64,000 nucleotides of DNA. Source: Kribbella antiqua. GTDB taxonomy: Bacteria > Actinomycetota > Actinomycetes > Propionibacteriales > Kribbellaceae. Within the stretch, counting starts at the first letter, position 1; every line of letters starts with the position of its first letter. Below, in pieces: positions 19,035 to 28,329 of the stretch. The stretch spans positions 62,001-126,000 of the forward strand of contig NZ_SLWR01000016.1 of the NCBI RefSeq assembly GCF_004345665.1, written 5' to 3'. The translations under genes and the position numbers were made by a program. Below the pieces are notes generated by a model. It worked only from the letters and a program-made list of their open reading frames with translations. It had not been told where the DNA came from and did not search any database.

Positions 19035-19956
19035 CGGCTACAAGGACAGTTACGACGGTCATGTCGACCTGATCGACAGCGTCTATTACGCGACGGTCAC
19101 GCTCACCACGACCGGGTACGGCGACATCACTCCGGTGACGTCGACGGCCCGGCTGGTGAACGCCTTCATCGTCACGCCACTGCGGATAGCGTTCCTGGTG
19201 GTGCTGGTTGGCACGACACTGCAAGTCCTGGCCAACGAGAGTCGCCGCGTCATGCGCGACACACGATGGAGGAAGCGCATGAAAGACCACACCGTCGTCG
19301 TCGGCTACGGCACCAAGGGCCGTTCCGCGGTCCAGACGCTACTCAGCAACGGGGTGAAGCGCGACCGCATCGTGGTGATCGACCCGCGGGCCACGGCGAT
19401 CGGTGACGCGGGCAACGATCAGATGGCCGCATTCCACGGCGACGCGACGAACCGGACGGTGCTGCGCCGCGCCGAGGTGATGACGGCGAGCGAAGTGATC
19501 GTGACCACGGACCGGGACGACTCGGCCGTCCTGGTCACCCTCGCCGTCCGCCAGCTGAACCCGAACGCGCACATCATCGTCGCGGTCCGGGAAGAGGACA
19601 ACGTCCCATTGCTCCGGCAGAGCGGCGCCGACGCGGTCGTCACGTCGTCGGAGGCGGTCGGCCGGCTGCTCGGCCTGTCCGCGGTCAGCCCGAACCTCGG
19701 CGAGGTGATGGAAGACCTGCTGACGTACGGCGAGGGCCTCGAGGTCGCCGAACGCCCCGTCCTCGGCCGCGAGGTCGGGAAGCCCCCAGCGGCGCTGCCG
19801 GACCGCGTCGTCTCCGTCGTACGAGACGGAAAAGTCCACCGATATTACGACTCGAACGTCTCGGTCCTTGCCGCGGGCGACAAACTGATCGTCGTCCGCC
19901 CGGCCAAGGAAACCCCGTGGGCCGAGCGGCCGGGCGCCGACGAAGAGGACGAGTAG
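18883..19956 (+). CDS. Potassium channel with RCK/TrkA-N regulatory domain
   Basis: A 357-residue channel: one membrane helix ([17 protein letters not shown]), a pore loop with selectivity filter TTTGYGDIT, a second helix ([16 protein letters not shown]), then a cytoplasmic RCK domain ([19 protein letters not shown] with GxGxxG) and a TrkA-C region. It would act as a gated K+ channel in the plasma membrane. GTG at 18883 is preferred because it is close to a possible -10 box (TGCAATAT) and fits a leaderless start. ATG at 18844 is possible but lies deeper in the upstream gene. Confidence 0.88.
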   Translation: MPSLPTGRNPHGLLVNLPASTRSPLFQLFSRFLIALGLLTLMVLIVVVDRDGYKDSYDGHVDLIDSVYYATVTLTTTGYGDITPVTSTARLVNAFIVTPLRIAFLVVLVGTTLQVLANESRRVMRDTRWRKRMKDHTVVVGYGTKGRSAVQTLLSNGVKRDRIVVIDPRATAIGDAGNDQMAAFHGDATNRTVLRRAEVMTASEVIVTTDRDDSAVLVTLAVRQLNPNAHIIVAVREEDNVPLLRQSGADAVVTSSEAVGRLLGLSAVSPNLGEVMEDLLTYGEGLEVAERPVLGREVGKPPAALPDRVVSVVRDGKVHRYYDSNVSVLAAGDKLIVVRPAKETPWAERPGADEEDE

Positions 19957-20357
19957 CCCTTCCGCTGGTGCGCCTGGCGTGCTTACAGTCGGACTGCCTG
20001 GGGGTACGTGAGGTATCTCGACGGCGTGGTCATCAACTGGGAGTCCTTCCTCGGTACGTCGACCACGTACGCCGGCCGGTACGACCAGGGCGAGACGACG
20101 ACGCACGAGGTCGGGCACTGGCTCAACCTCGAGCACACCTTCTTCGGCGGCTGCAACGCGAAGGGCGACTTCGTCGCCGACACCCGCCGGAGAAGACGCC
20201 GACGTCCGGATGCCCGGCAGGCAAGGACACCTGCAAGGCACCCGGCCTCGACCCGATCCACAACTACATGGACTACTCGTTCGACTCCTGCTACACCGAG
20301 TTCACGCCCGGCCAGTCCCAGCGCATGGCCGACGCCTGGCTCTTCTACCGGGCTTGA
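19957..20357 (+). pseudogene. Remnant of a pappalysin-like (M43) zinc metalloprotease
   Basis: Two frames together spell the C-terminal part of a secreted M43-type protease. [13 protein letters not shown] leads to the zinc motif [13 protein letters not shown] and GDFVADT in one frame. [39 protein letters not shown] then follows to the stop in the next frame. The frames join if one C is restored in the run at 20183-20185 (CACCC before GCCGG), so a single-base deletion is evident. The N-terminal signal and propeptide are missing, because homology begins only after the channel gene stop. Confidence 0.75.
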
Positions 20358-21493
20358 ACGGCAAACGGTACGGCGGCTTGGCGGGTGCTGACGGGTTCTG
20401 ACGGATGCACCCACAAGCCGTCGCGTTGGAGGCGGGGGAGGACTGACTCGCCGAACCAGTAGGCCTCTTCGAGGTGTGGGTAGCCGGAGAGGATGAACTC
20501 CTCGATGCCGAGGTCGGCGTACTCCTTGATGCGGTCAGCGACCTCGTCGTGGCTACCGACCAACGCCGTACCGGCGCCACCACGGGCCAGGCCGACGCCG
20601 GCCCAGAGGTTGGGGTAGATCTCGAGATCTTCGGGCCGGCCGCCGTGCAGGGCGAGCATGCGCTTCTGGCCTTCGGATTCGCTGCGGCGGAGGCTCTCCT
20701 GGACCTTCGCGATCGTCTCCGGGGGCAGCGCGTCGAGCAGCCGCGCGGCCTCGCGCCATGCGTCGTCGGAGGTGTCGCGAGTGATGACATGCAGGCGGAT
20801 GCCGAACCGGACCGCCCGGCCCGCCTCGTCGGCCAGTTTGCGAATCCAGGCGATCTTCTCGGCCACTGCGGCGGGCGGCTCGCCCCAGGTCAGGTAGACA
20901 TCGCTTTGCCCCGCTGCGACCGGACCAGCCGCGGCCGATGAGCCACCGAAGTAGATCGGCGGAGTCGGATCCGGCACCGACACCAGCCGCGCCTGCTCGA
21001 CCCGCAGATGCTTGCCGTTGAAGTCGAACGGGTCCCCGTGTGCCCACAGCTTCCGCACGATGGTCAGGAACTCGTCGGTCCGCTCGTACCGCTCGTCCTT
21101 GCTCAGGAAGTCGCCGAACGCCTTCTGCTCGGCGGGCTCGCCACCCGTCACCACGTTGAGCAGCAATCGCCCACCCGACTGGTTCTGGAACGTCGCGGCC
21201 ATCTGCGCAGCCAGCGTCGGTGCCAGCAGGCCCGGCCGGAACGCGACCAGGAACTTCAGCCGATCGGTTGAATCGAGCAACGATGCCGTCGACAACCAAG
21301 CGTCGTCACACCACAATCCGGTCGGCGTCAGGGCGCCGACGAAGCCGAGCTCCTCGGCCGCGGTGACGATCTGCCGCAGATAGCGCGTGGTGACGCGGCG
21401 GTCCCGGTGCACCACCTCTGCGCCGTGGCCGCCGCCGGTGATGTTCCGCGAGTCTCCGGACGTGGGCAGGAACCAGTGGAAAGTCAGAGTCAT
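20345..21493 (-). CDS. ssuD: FMN-dependent alkanesulfonate monooxygenase-like enzyme (LLM class)
   Basis: A 382-residue luciferase-like monooxygenase matching SsuD in length and in the segments [48 protein letters not shown] and [13 protein letters not shown]. SsuD cleaves alkanesulfonates to aldehyde and sulfite with reduced FMN. The ATG at 21493 overlaps the stop of the transporter gene (ATGA), so the pair is co-translated. The symbol is by similarity: pairing with an MHS transporter instead of SsuABC and without an adjacent SsuE reductase leaves the substrate open. Confidence 0.82.
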   Translation of the reverse strand: MTLTFHWFLPTSGDSRNITGGGHGAEVVHRDRRVTTRYLRQIVTAAEELGFVGALTPTGLWCDDAWLSTASLLDSTDRLKFLVAFRPGLLAPTLAAQMAATFQNQSGGRLLLNVVTGGEPAEQKAFGDFLSKDERYERTDEFLTIVRKLWAHGDPFDFNGKHLRVEQARLVSVPDPTPPIYFGGSSAAAGPVAAGQSDVYLTWGEPPAAVAEKIAWIRKLADEAGRAVRFGIRLHVITRDTSDDAWREAARLLDALPPETIAKVQESLRRSESEGQKRMLALHGGRPEDLEIYPNLWAGVGLARGGAGTALVGSHDEVADRIKEYADLGIEEFILSGYPHLEEAYWFGESVLPRLQRDGLWVHPSEPVSTRQAAVPFAVQAR

Positions 21494-22806
21494 CGGGTAG
21501 CTCCATCCAGTACGCGTGGGGTTTCGTCGAGATCGCGGCCGAGGGTCTCCGGGAGTGCGCGCGCCGACAGCAGACTCATCACAGCGATGAGCACGTTGTA
21601 CGTCGCCAGCCACCACAGGTCGCCACCGCCGAGACTCACCAGCCAGGCCGCGATCAACGGCGTCAGCCCGGACGCGACGATGCCGGACAACTGATACAGC
21701 GCACCGAGCGCCGTATACCGCACCCGTGTGCTGAACAGCTCAGCCCAGAAGGCGGCCAGCGGTCCATAGATCACTCCATCCAGTACGCCGACCCCGACCG
21801 CCAGCGCGATGAACACGCTCACGGATGTCCCGTGCTGGACTAACGCCGCTGCCGGGAAAGCGAACAGCAACGCGGCCCACGTTCCGGCGCGATACACCGG
21901 CTTCCGTCCGAAGCGATCGGACAGTCCGCCGGCGATCGGAACGAGGATCACGCCGATCAGCGCACCGACGACGATTCCGTTCAGCGCGTAACTGCGGGGC
22001 AGATCGAGGTCGTTGGCGACGTACGACAGGAGGTAGACCGAGAACAGGTTGAAGGTGAAGCCCTCGATGTAGCGGGTGCCCATGCCGAGCAGCAGCGAGC
22101 GCGGGTGCTGCTTCAGCAGGTCGACGAACGGGATGCTGGAGACCTCCTTGCGCTCGCGGACTTTTGCGAACGCGGGTGTCTCCATCACCGACAGCCGGAT
22201 ATAGGCGCCGATGGCAAGCAATACCGCGCTGACCAGGAAGCAGATCCGCCAGCCCCACGCGAGGAACGCATCGTCCGGCAGCAGTCCGGCCAGAGAGAAC
22301 GCGGCCGACGCCAGGAACAGTCCACCTGGTACGCCGATGTGCGCGAAGCTCCCGAAGAAGCCACGCCGGGTCTTCGGTGCGTACTCGACCGCGAGCAGGA
22401 CCGCGCCGCCGTACTCACCGCCGACGCCGATGCCTTGCAGGATGCGCAGGACGACGAGCAGTACGGGCGCCCAGACGCCGATGGTGTCGTAGCTCGGGAG
22501 CAGTCCGATGAGCGTCGTGCCGAGGCCCATGATGACCAGGGTGAGCAGCAGCATCTGCTTGCGGCCGATGCGGTCGCCGAAGTGGCCGAACAGCAGGCCG
22601 CCGACCGGGCGGGCCAGGAAGCCGACCGCGAAGGTGGCGAAGGACGCGAACTGGGCGGCGGGGCCGCTGAGGTCGGAGAAGAAGAGTTTGTTGAAGACCA
22701 GGCCGGCGGCGGTGCCGTAGAGGAAGAAGTCGTACCACTCGATGGTCGCCCCGACGCAGGCCGCGATCGCGACCTTCCGAGCCGAGGGCGGCGGCTTGTC
22801 TGTCAT
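21490..22806 (-). CDS. MHS-family (ProP/ShiA-like) major facilitator transporter
   Basis: A 438-residue, 12-helix MFS protein of the metabolite:H+ symporter family, with IEWYDFFLYGTAAG near the N-terminus, the loop-2 motif GHFGDRIGRKQML and GGEYGGAVLLAVEYAPKTRRGFFG. Members take up organic acids, osmolytes or aromatic acids. Translational coupling to the SsuD-like enzyme implies the imported substrate is a sulfonated or related compound. The start ATG lies in the divergent region shared with the LacI gene. Confidence 0.9.
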   Translation of the reverse strand: MTDKPPPSARKVAIAACVGATIEWYDFFLYGTAAGLVFNKLFFSDLSGPAAQFASFATFAVGFLARPVGGLLFGHFGDRIGRKQMLLLTLVIMGLGTTLIGLLPSYDTIGVWAPVLLVVLRILQGIGVGGEYGGAVLLAVEYAPKTRRGFFGSFAHIGVPGGLFLASAAFSLAGLLPDDAFLAWGWRICFLVSAVLLAIGAYIRLSVMETPAFAKVRERKEVSSIPFVDLLKQHPRSLLLGMGTRYIEGFTFNLFSVYLLSYVANDLDLPRSYALNGIVVGALIGVILVPIAGGLSDRFGRKPVYRAGTWAALLFAFPAAALVQHGTSVSVFIALAVGVGVLDGVIYGPLAAFWAELFSTRVRYTALGALYQLSGIVASGLTPLIAAWLVSLGGGDLWWLATYNVLIAVMSLLSARALPETLGRDLDETPRVLDGATR

Positions 22807-22819
22807 GGAATGGGCTCCC

Positions 22820-22858
22820 GGATATCTCGACTAAGTCAATGAGAGTAGTTGGATATCC
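22820..22858. repeat. Spaced GGATATC repeats upstream of the MHS transporter
   Basis: GGATATC at 22820-22826 and the palindromic GGATATCC at 22851-22858 flank a TTGACT-like element (minus strand) just upstream of the transporter ATG. The paired sites, about three turns apart, may form an operator for the transporter/ssuD operon. Confidence 0.35.
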
Positions 22859-22905
22859 GTCGGGTCACGGTCCGGTTTCACCATGCGGTCGTCGCCTACC
22901 CGGTG

Positions 22906-22934
22906 TTGACGCGGTCTGGATGTCGTCTTAATGT
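22906..22934 (+). promoter_or_regulatory. Sigma-70-type promoter of the LacI-family gene
   Basis: A TTGACG -35 box (22906-22911) and a TAATGT -10 box (22929-22934) are separated by exactly 17 bases. This is the best promoter match in the window. The start point would fall near 22941, at the operator, giving a short leader before the GTG at 22977. Confidence 0.65.
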
Positions 22935-22940
22935 CGCCGT

Positions 22941-22966
22941 TGTAAACGATTACAAGAACGATTACA
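22941..22966. promoter_or_regulatory. LacI-family operator with a repeated half-site
   Basis: TGTAAACGATTACA (22941-22954) is a near-perfect dyad centred on CG, the hallmark of LacI/GalR operators. The 10-base half AACGATTACA is repeated 12 bases on (22957-22966), running into the AGGAGG ribosome binding site. Occupation would cover the transcription start and the leader, so autoregulation is likely, with control of the operon downstream also possible. Confidence 0.7.
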
Positions 22967-22976
22967 GGAGGCGGGC

Positions 22977-23966
22977 GTGAGTCGTCCGACGATCGCTGGA
23001 GTGGCCCGGGCAGCCGGGGTCTCGGTGGCGTCGGTGTCGCGCGTGCTGAACGGTCTGCCGGCCACCGAGGAGATGGTCGAGCGGGTGCAGCGGGCCGTCG
23101 AGGAGCTCGGCTACGTGCCGGATGCCCGGGCCAGGTCGCTGAAGGTCGGCCGGACGTTCCAGCTCACGCTGGCCGTCGCGGACGTCGGTAACCCGGTCTA
23201 CGTGACGATGATGCGCGCGGTCGAGGAAGTGGTGTCAGCGGCGGGCTATCGGCTGGTGGTGACGACGACCGGGCCGGATGTGGTGGACGAGGTCGCGCTG
23301 GTTCGGGGGATGGCGCGAGGGTACGCCGACGGCCTGGTGATCAGCCCGCTGCGCGTCGACGAAGACCTGATCAAGTCGATCCGCGAGTGCGAGGTCCCGG
23401 TGGTCGTCGCCGGAAACGTCCCCCCCAAAGCAGGTGTCGACACCGTCCGCGCGAACTCCCCGAAAGGCATTCTGTTGGCGGTTGAGCACCTGACTGCCAA
23501 GGGTCGTCAGGAGATCGCCTTCGTGAATGGACCTGCGGACACGGTGCCCGGCACAGCTCGTGCGAAAGGCTTCGCCGAAGCCATGAAGGAGTTCAAGCTG
23601 CGGTCGGCAGGTGAGATCGAAGCCGCCGACTTCACCTTCGCGGCTGGACGGGAAGCGGGCAAGAAGCTGTTCAAGAAGAGCCGTCCCGGCGCGGTGATCT
23701 GTGCCAACGATCTGCTTGCCGTTGGGGTGATGCACGAACTCGCCGCCTACGGGCTGAGCGTTCCACAAGATGTTGCTGTGGTTGGGATGGATGACAGTGA
23801 ACTGGCTGAGCAGAGTTTTCCGCCGTTGACGAGTGTGAATCTGGGGTCGGCGGAGCGGGGGCGGCGGGCGGCTGAGTTGCTGTTGGCAAGGATTGACGAC
23901 CCGGCCCGGAGTCCGCGGCGGATCGTCGTACAGCCGTCTCTGAGTGTGCGGAGGTCCACCCCATGA
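22977..23966 (+). CDS. LacI-family transcriptional regulator of the ribosyl/ABC operon
   Basis: A 329-residue LacI/GalR repressor: an N-terminal helix-turn-helix (TIAGVARAAGVSVASVSRVLNG with hinge helix ARSLKVGRT) and a periplasmic-binding-like effector domain (FQLTLAVADVGNPVYVTMMRAVEE..., GMDDSELAEQSFPPLTSV). The GTG is preceded by AGGAGG. Its operator and promoter lie directly upstream, and the ABC/ADP-ribosylglycohydrolase operon follows on the same strand, so this is very probably its sensor for the imported sugar or nucleoside. Confidence 0.93.
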   Translation: MSRPTIAGVARAAGVSVASVSRVLNGLPATEEMVERVQRAVEELGYVPDARARSLKVGRTFQLTLAVADVGNPVYVTMMRAVEEVVSAAGYRLVVTTTGPDVVDEVALVRGMARGYADGLVISPLRVDEDLIKSIRECEVPVVVAGNVPPKAGVDTVRANSPKGILLAVEHLTAKGRQEIAFVNGPADTVPGTARAKGFAEAMKEFKLRSAGEIEAADFTFAAGREAGKKLFKKSRPGAVICANDLLAVGVMHELAAYGLSVPQDVAVVGMDDSELAEQSFPPLTSVNLGSAERGRRAAELLLARIDDPARSPRRIVVQPSLSVRRSTP

Positions 23967-23978
23967 CCGTGTTGAATG

Positions 23979-23995
23979 CCGCGCCTCCGGCGCGG
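23979..23995 (+). terminator. GC hairpin after the LacI-family gene
   Basis: CCGCGCC-TCC-GGCGCGG is a perfect 7-bp stem with a 3-base loop, 12 bases beyond the regulator's stop. It lacks a U-tract but is placed to terminate or attenuate transcription between regulator and transporter genes. Confidence 0.45.
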
Positions 23996-24000
23996 GGGTC

Positions 24001-24081
24001 ATGGGGCCTTGGCTCCCGCCCTTCCCTCGTCTCTCCAGTCGCTTCGCTCCCTGCGTTCCTCAGTCCAGGGCGGGAGGCCCC

Positions 24082-24083
<2 letters not shown>
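24001..24083 (+). promoter_or_regulatory. Inverted repeat that encloses the RBS and start codon of the first permease gene
   Basis: ATGGGGCCT (24001-24009) and CCCGCCCT (24015-24022) are complementary to AGGGCGGG (24067-24074) and AGGCCCCAT (24075-24083), a 17-bp stem with one 5-base bulge. The right arm contains the GGGAGG ribosome binding site and the AUG itself, so pairing would block translation of the whole ABC operon's first gene. Control by an RNA or protein factor is inference. Confidence 0.5.
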
Positions 24084-25001
<918 letters not shown>

Positions 25002-25005
<4 letters not shown>

Positions 25006-25835
25006 GAACACGTCCCACTGCAAGGGTTCTGCAGTACGTCGCCGTCGTTTGCTACCTGGTGTTTCTCGGCTTTCCGTTGCTCTGGCTGATCTCCAGTTCG
25101 CTGAAGTCGCCGCAGGAGTTCGCCAGCATCACGCCGACGATCCTGCCGAAGAACGTCGATTTCTCCAACTACAGCGACGCTCTGAGCGAGCAAGGTCTGG
25201 TCCGCGGGCTGATGAACAGCCTGCAGATCTCGATCGCCAGCACGATCCTGGTGCTGATCGTCTCGCTGCCCGTGTCGTACGCGTTGGCCCGGTTCCGCAG
25301 CCGGCTGCGGCCGATCACGAACGGCTGGATCCTGGTCAGCCAGGTGTTCCCCGTGATCCTGATCGTCATCCCGCTGTTCATGATCCTGCGGCCGCTGCAC
25401 CTGACCAACACGATCCCTGGGGTGGTGATCGTCTATATGGTCTGGTCGATGCCATTCGCGTTGTGGATGCTGCAGGGGTACGTCGCCGCCGTACCGCGCG
25501 AGCTGGAAGAGGCCGCATCCGTCGACGGCGCCGGTCGGCTTCGCACGATCGTGTCGATCGTGATGCCGCTGCTGCGGCCGGGGTTGATCGCGACCGCGAT
25601 GTTCACCTTCATCTCGGCGTGGAACGAGTTCTTCTTCGCTCTGGTCCTGCTGCAGGACCCGGACCTCAAGACGCTGCCGCTCGTACTCGCGCGCTTCGTC
25701 GGAGCTGAAGGTCAGGTCCAGTTCGGCCCACTGGCAGCAGCGTCAGTCCTAGCCACAGTCCCCAGCCTGGTGTTCTTCGCCTTCCTTCAGCGCCGGTTGA
25801 CGTCCGGCCTGCTGAGCGGCGCAGTCAAGGGTTAG
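25002..25835 (+). CDS. Carbohydrate ABC transporter permease 2 (MalG type)
   Basis: A 277-residue partner permease with six predicted helices, beginning VLQYVAVVCYLVFLGFPLLWLISSSLK. The EAA loop is LEEAASVDGAGRLRTIVSIVMPLLRPG. The start overlaps the preceding gene (ATGA), giving one-to-one synthesis of the two membrane subunits. The solute-binding protein gene starts 20 bases after its stop. Confidence 0.93.
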
Positions 25836-25855
25836 AAATCCCCTGAGGAGATGCA

Positions 25856-27142
25856 ATGAAGAAAGTAATGACCGCGCTGCTCGCGGCAAGCGCCCTGGTG
25901 ACACTTGCGGCGTGCGGTGGCAACAGTGACGACAACGGATCCGGCGGCTCCGGCTCGTCGACCGAGAAGGTGACGCTGAAGTTCCAGAGCCTCGCCTTCC
26001 AGAAGACGACCGTCGCCGCGACCAAGAAGATCGTCGCAGACTGGAATGCGGCCAACCCGAACATCCAGGTCGAGTACGTCCAGGGCAGCTGGGACTCGGT
26101 CCACGACCAACTGGTGACCCAGTTCCAGGGCGGTACGGCGCCGGACATCATCCACGACGAGTCCGCCGACATCACCGGGTTCATCAACCAGGGCTACCTC
26201 GCCGACCTCTCGCCGTACCTGAGCCAGGAGACCAAGGACGCCGTGTCGCAAGGCGTCTGGGACACTGTCTCCAGCGACGGCAAGGTCTACGCCGCGCCGA
26301 CCCTGCTCCAGTCGTACGTCGTCTTCGCCAACACCGCGCTGCTCAAGCAGGCCGGCATCACGGCGACCGGTGACTCGCTCAGCTGGGACGACCTGGCCGC
26401 CGACGCGAAGAAGCTGACCGCGAACGGCAAGTACGGCCTGGGCTGGGGGCTGAAGAGCCCGACCGCGACCGTGCTGAACCTGGGCATGAACTTCGACGGG
26501 CAGTTCTTCGAGGGCTCCGGGCGGGACGCCAAGGCGAAGATCGGTGACGCCGAGCTCGCGGTGCCGAAGCGGATCCACGACATGGCCTACACGGACAAGT
26601 CGATCGACCCGACCTCGCTGACCCAGAGCGGTTCCGACGTACTGCCCGGGTTCTACGCCGGCAAGTACGCGATGGTTGTCGGTGGCAACTACGCCGCGCA
26701 GCAGATCCTGGAGGAGGCGCCGAAGGGCTTCCAGTGGGAGGTGCTGCCGCCGTTGAAGGGCACCAGCAGCAAGCAAGCGGCGAACCCGCAGACGCTGTCG
26801 GTGCCGGCCGAGGGCAAGCACATCGAGCAGGCGGCGAAGTTCATCGACTACTACATGAAGGCCGAGAACCTGGCCGCGGTCGGTCAGGGCGACTGGCTGA
26901 TCCCGACCACGCAGGCGGCCCGGGACGCGATCCTGAAGGCGACCGGCGGCAAGAACGGCTGGCAGCAGACGCTGGTCAGCGGCAACGAGCTGACCAAGGC
27001 GCCGTTCCAGAGCGTGGAGAACTACCCGAAGTGGAAGGACCAGATCGCGACGCCGGCACTCCAGGAGTACCTGGCGAACAAGACCGATCTCGCCACGCTG
27101 GGCAAGAAGCTGAACGACGGATGGGGCCAGGTCAACAGCTGA
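25856..27142 (+). CDS. ABC transporter solute-binding lipoprotein
   Basis: A 428-residue extracellular binding protein with a lipobox (LAAC, Cys at residue 20) after a short hydrophobic signal. It is then a family 1 sugar-binding fold: VTLKFQSLAFQKTTVA, QLVTQFQGGTAPDIIHDESADI and GKYAMVVGGNYAAQQI. A GAGGAG site precedes the ATG. It would deliver the substrate to the two permeases just upstream. The stop overlaps the next gene start (TGATG). The ligand is unknown; the operon content suggests a ribosyl or other N-glycosyl compound. Confidence 0.93.
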   Translation: MKKVMTALLAASALVTLAACGGNSDDNGSGGSGSSTEKVTLKFQSLAFQKTTVAATKKIVADWNAANPNIQVEYVQGSWDSVHDQLVTQFQGGTAPDIIHDESADITGFINQGYLADLSPYLSQETKDAVSQGVWDTVSSDGKVYAAPTLLQSYVVFANTALLKQAGITATGDSLSWDDLAADAKKLTANGKYGLGWGLKSPTATVLNLGMNFDGQFFEGSGRDAKAKIGDAELAVPKRIHDMAYTDKSIDPTSLTQSGSDVLPGFYAGKYAMVVGGNYAAQQILEEAPKGFQWEVLPPLKGTSSKQAANPQTLSVPAEGKHIEQAAKFIDYYMKAENLAAVGQGDWLIPTTQAARDAILKATGGKNGWQQTLVSGNELTKAPFQSVENYPKWKDQIATPALQEYLANKTDLATLGKKLNDGWGQVNS

Positions 27143-28290
27143 TGCCAGAAAAGGCCGGCACTGTGTTGGAAGATAAGGCAACAGGCGTCCTCGTCGGCTC
27201 CGCGGTCGGTGATGCGATCGGCGGTGCCGTCGAGGGCTGGACCCCGGAGGCGATCCGGGAGCGGCACGGCGGCTGGGTGACCGGCATCGTCGGTCCCTGG
27301 TACGACGACTGGCGTACCGCCCGGCCGATCGCGCCGTACCACAAGGGCGACGGGCACATCACCGACGACACCTTGATGACGCACGCACTGGTCGAGGTGT
27401 ACGACGAGCGCCGTACTCACCTGGACGCGTACGCGATCGCGGACCTGCTGGTGCCGAAGATGCTGAACGGGCGCCGGTGGGTGCCCGAGCTGGAGACGGA
27501 CGCGCTGCTGCTGCACCGGGTGTTCCTGGCCGAGAAGTGGCTGGTCACCCGGTTGCACTACGGGCATGTCGATCCGCGCGAGGCCGGGGTCGGCAACATC
27601 GTCAACTGCGGTGCGGCGATGTACATGGCGCCGGTCGGGATCGCCAACGCGGGCGATCCCGCCGGGGCCTATGCCGAGGCGATCGACGTCGCCGGTGCGC
27701 ATCAGTCGAGCTACGGGCGGGAGGCGGCCGGCGTGTTCGCGGCCGCCGTCGCCGCCGCGATGACGCCGGGGGCCACCGCGGCGTCAGCCGTGGAAGCGGC
27801 CGTCAAGCTGGCCAAGGACGGCACTCGGAGGGCCGTCGAGGCGGTGGTCGCGGCTGCGGACGGGATCACCGAGTGGGAGCAGGCGATTCCCCTGCTCCGC
27901 AAGGCGATCGAGCCGTACGATCTGGTCGGGCCGGACTACCGCGACCAGTCGCTGGACGCCCGGCGGCCGAGCCGGACCAAGGCGATCGAGGAGCTGCCGG
28001 TGGCGCTCGGGTTCGTGCTCGTCTCCGAGGGCGACGTACGACGGGCTGTGCTCGGCGGCACGAACTACGGCCGGGACGCCGACTCGATCGCGTCGATGGC
28101 CGGCGCGATCACCGGTGCGCTCAGCGGCCTGAACGGCGTACCGGCGGACTGGGCGTCGGACGTCGCCGCGGCGAGCAAGACCAACCTGGAGCGGCCGGGA
28201 CGCGTGATGGCGTCGGTGGCCACGGACATCCGCGCGGCCGATGCCGAGCGGTGGGCCAGGAGAACGGCCGCGTTCGACGCATCGGTCTGA
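27142..28290 (+). CDS. ADP-ribosylglycohydrolase-family protein 1
   Basis: A 382-residue DraG/ARH-family protein. The dinuclear-metal motifs are present: GHITDDTLMTH (TDDT at residues 74-77) and NYGRDADSIASMAGAITGAL (about 308-327), with the N-terminal VGSAVGDAIGGAVEGW helix. Family members cleave N- or O-glycosidic bonds to ribose, including ADP-ribose on proteins. Its place in a sugar-import operon next to a ribokinase argues for a small-molecule ribosyl substrate. The ATG at 27142 overlaps the binding-protein stop; the frame extends upstream but only antisense-like. Confidence 0.9.
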   Translation: MPEKAGTVLEDKATGVLVGSAVGDAIGGAVEGWTPEAIRERHGGWVTGIVGPWYDDWRTARPIAPYHKGDGHITDDTLMTHALVEVYDERRTHLDAYAIADLLVPKMLNGRRWVPELETDALLLHRVFLAEKWLVTRLHYGHVDPREAGVGNIVNCGAAMYMAPVGIANAGDPAGAYAEAIDVAGAHQSSYGREAAGVFAAAVAAAMTPGATAASAVEAAVKLAKDGTRRAVEAVVAAADGITEWEQAIPLLRKAIEPYDLVGPDYRDQSLDARRPSRTKAIEELPVALGFVLVSEGDVRRAVLGGTNYGRDADSIASMAGAITGALSGLNGVPADWASDVAAASKTNLERPGRVMASVATDIRAADAERWARRTAAFDASV

Positions 28291-28329
28291 GACGTTTCGC
28301 CGGATGCGACAGGGGAAGGAAGAAGCCCG

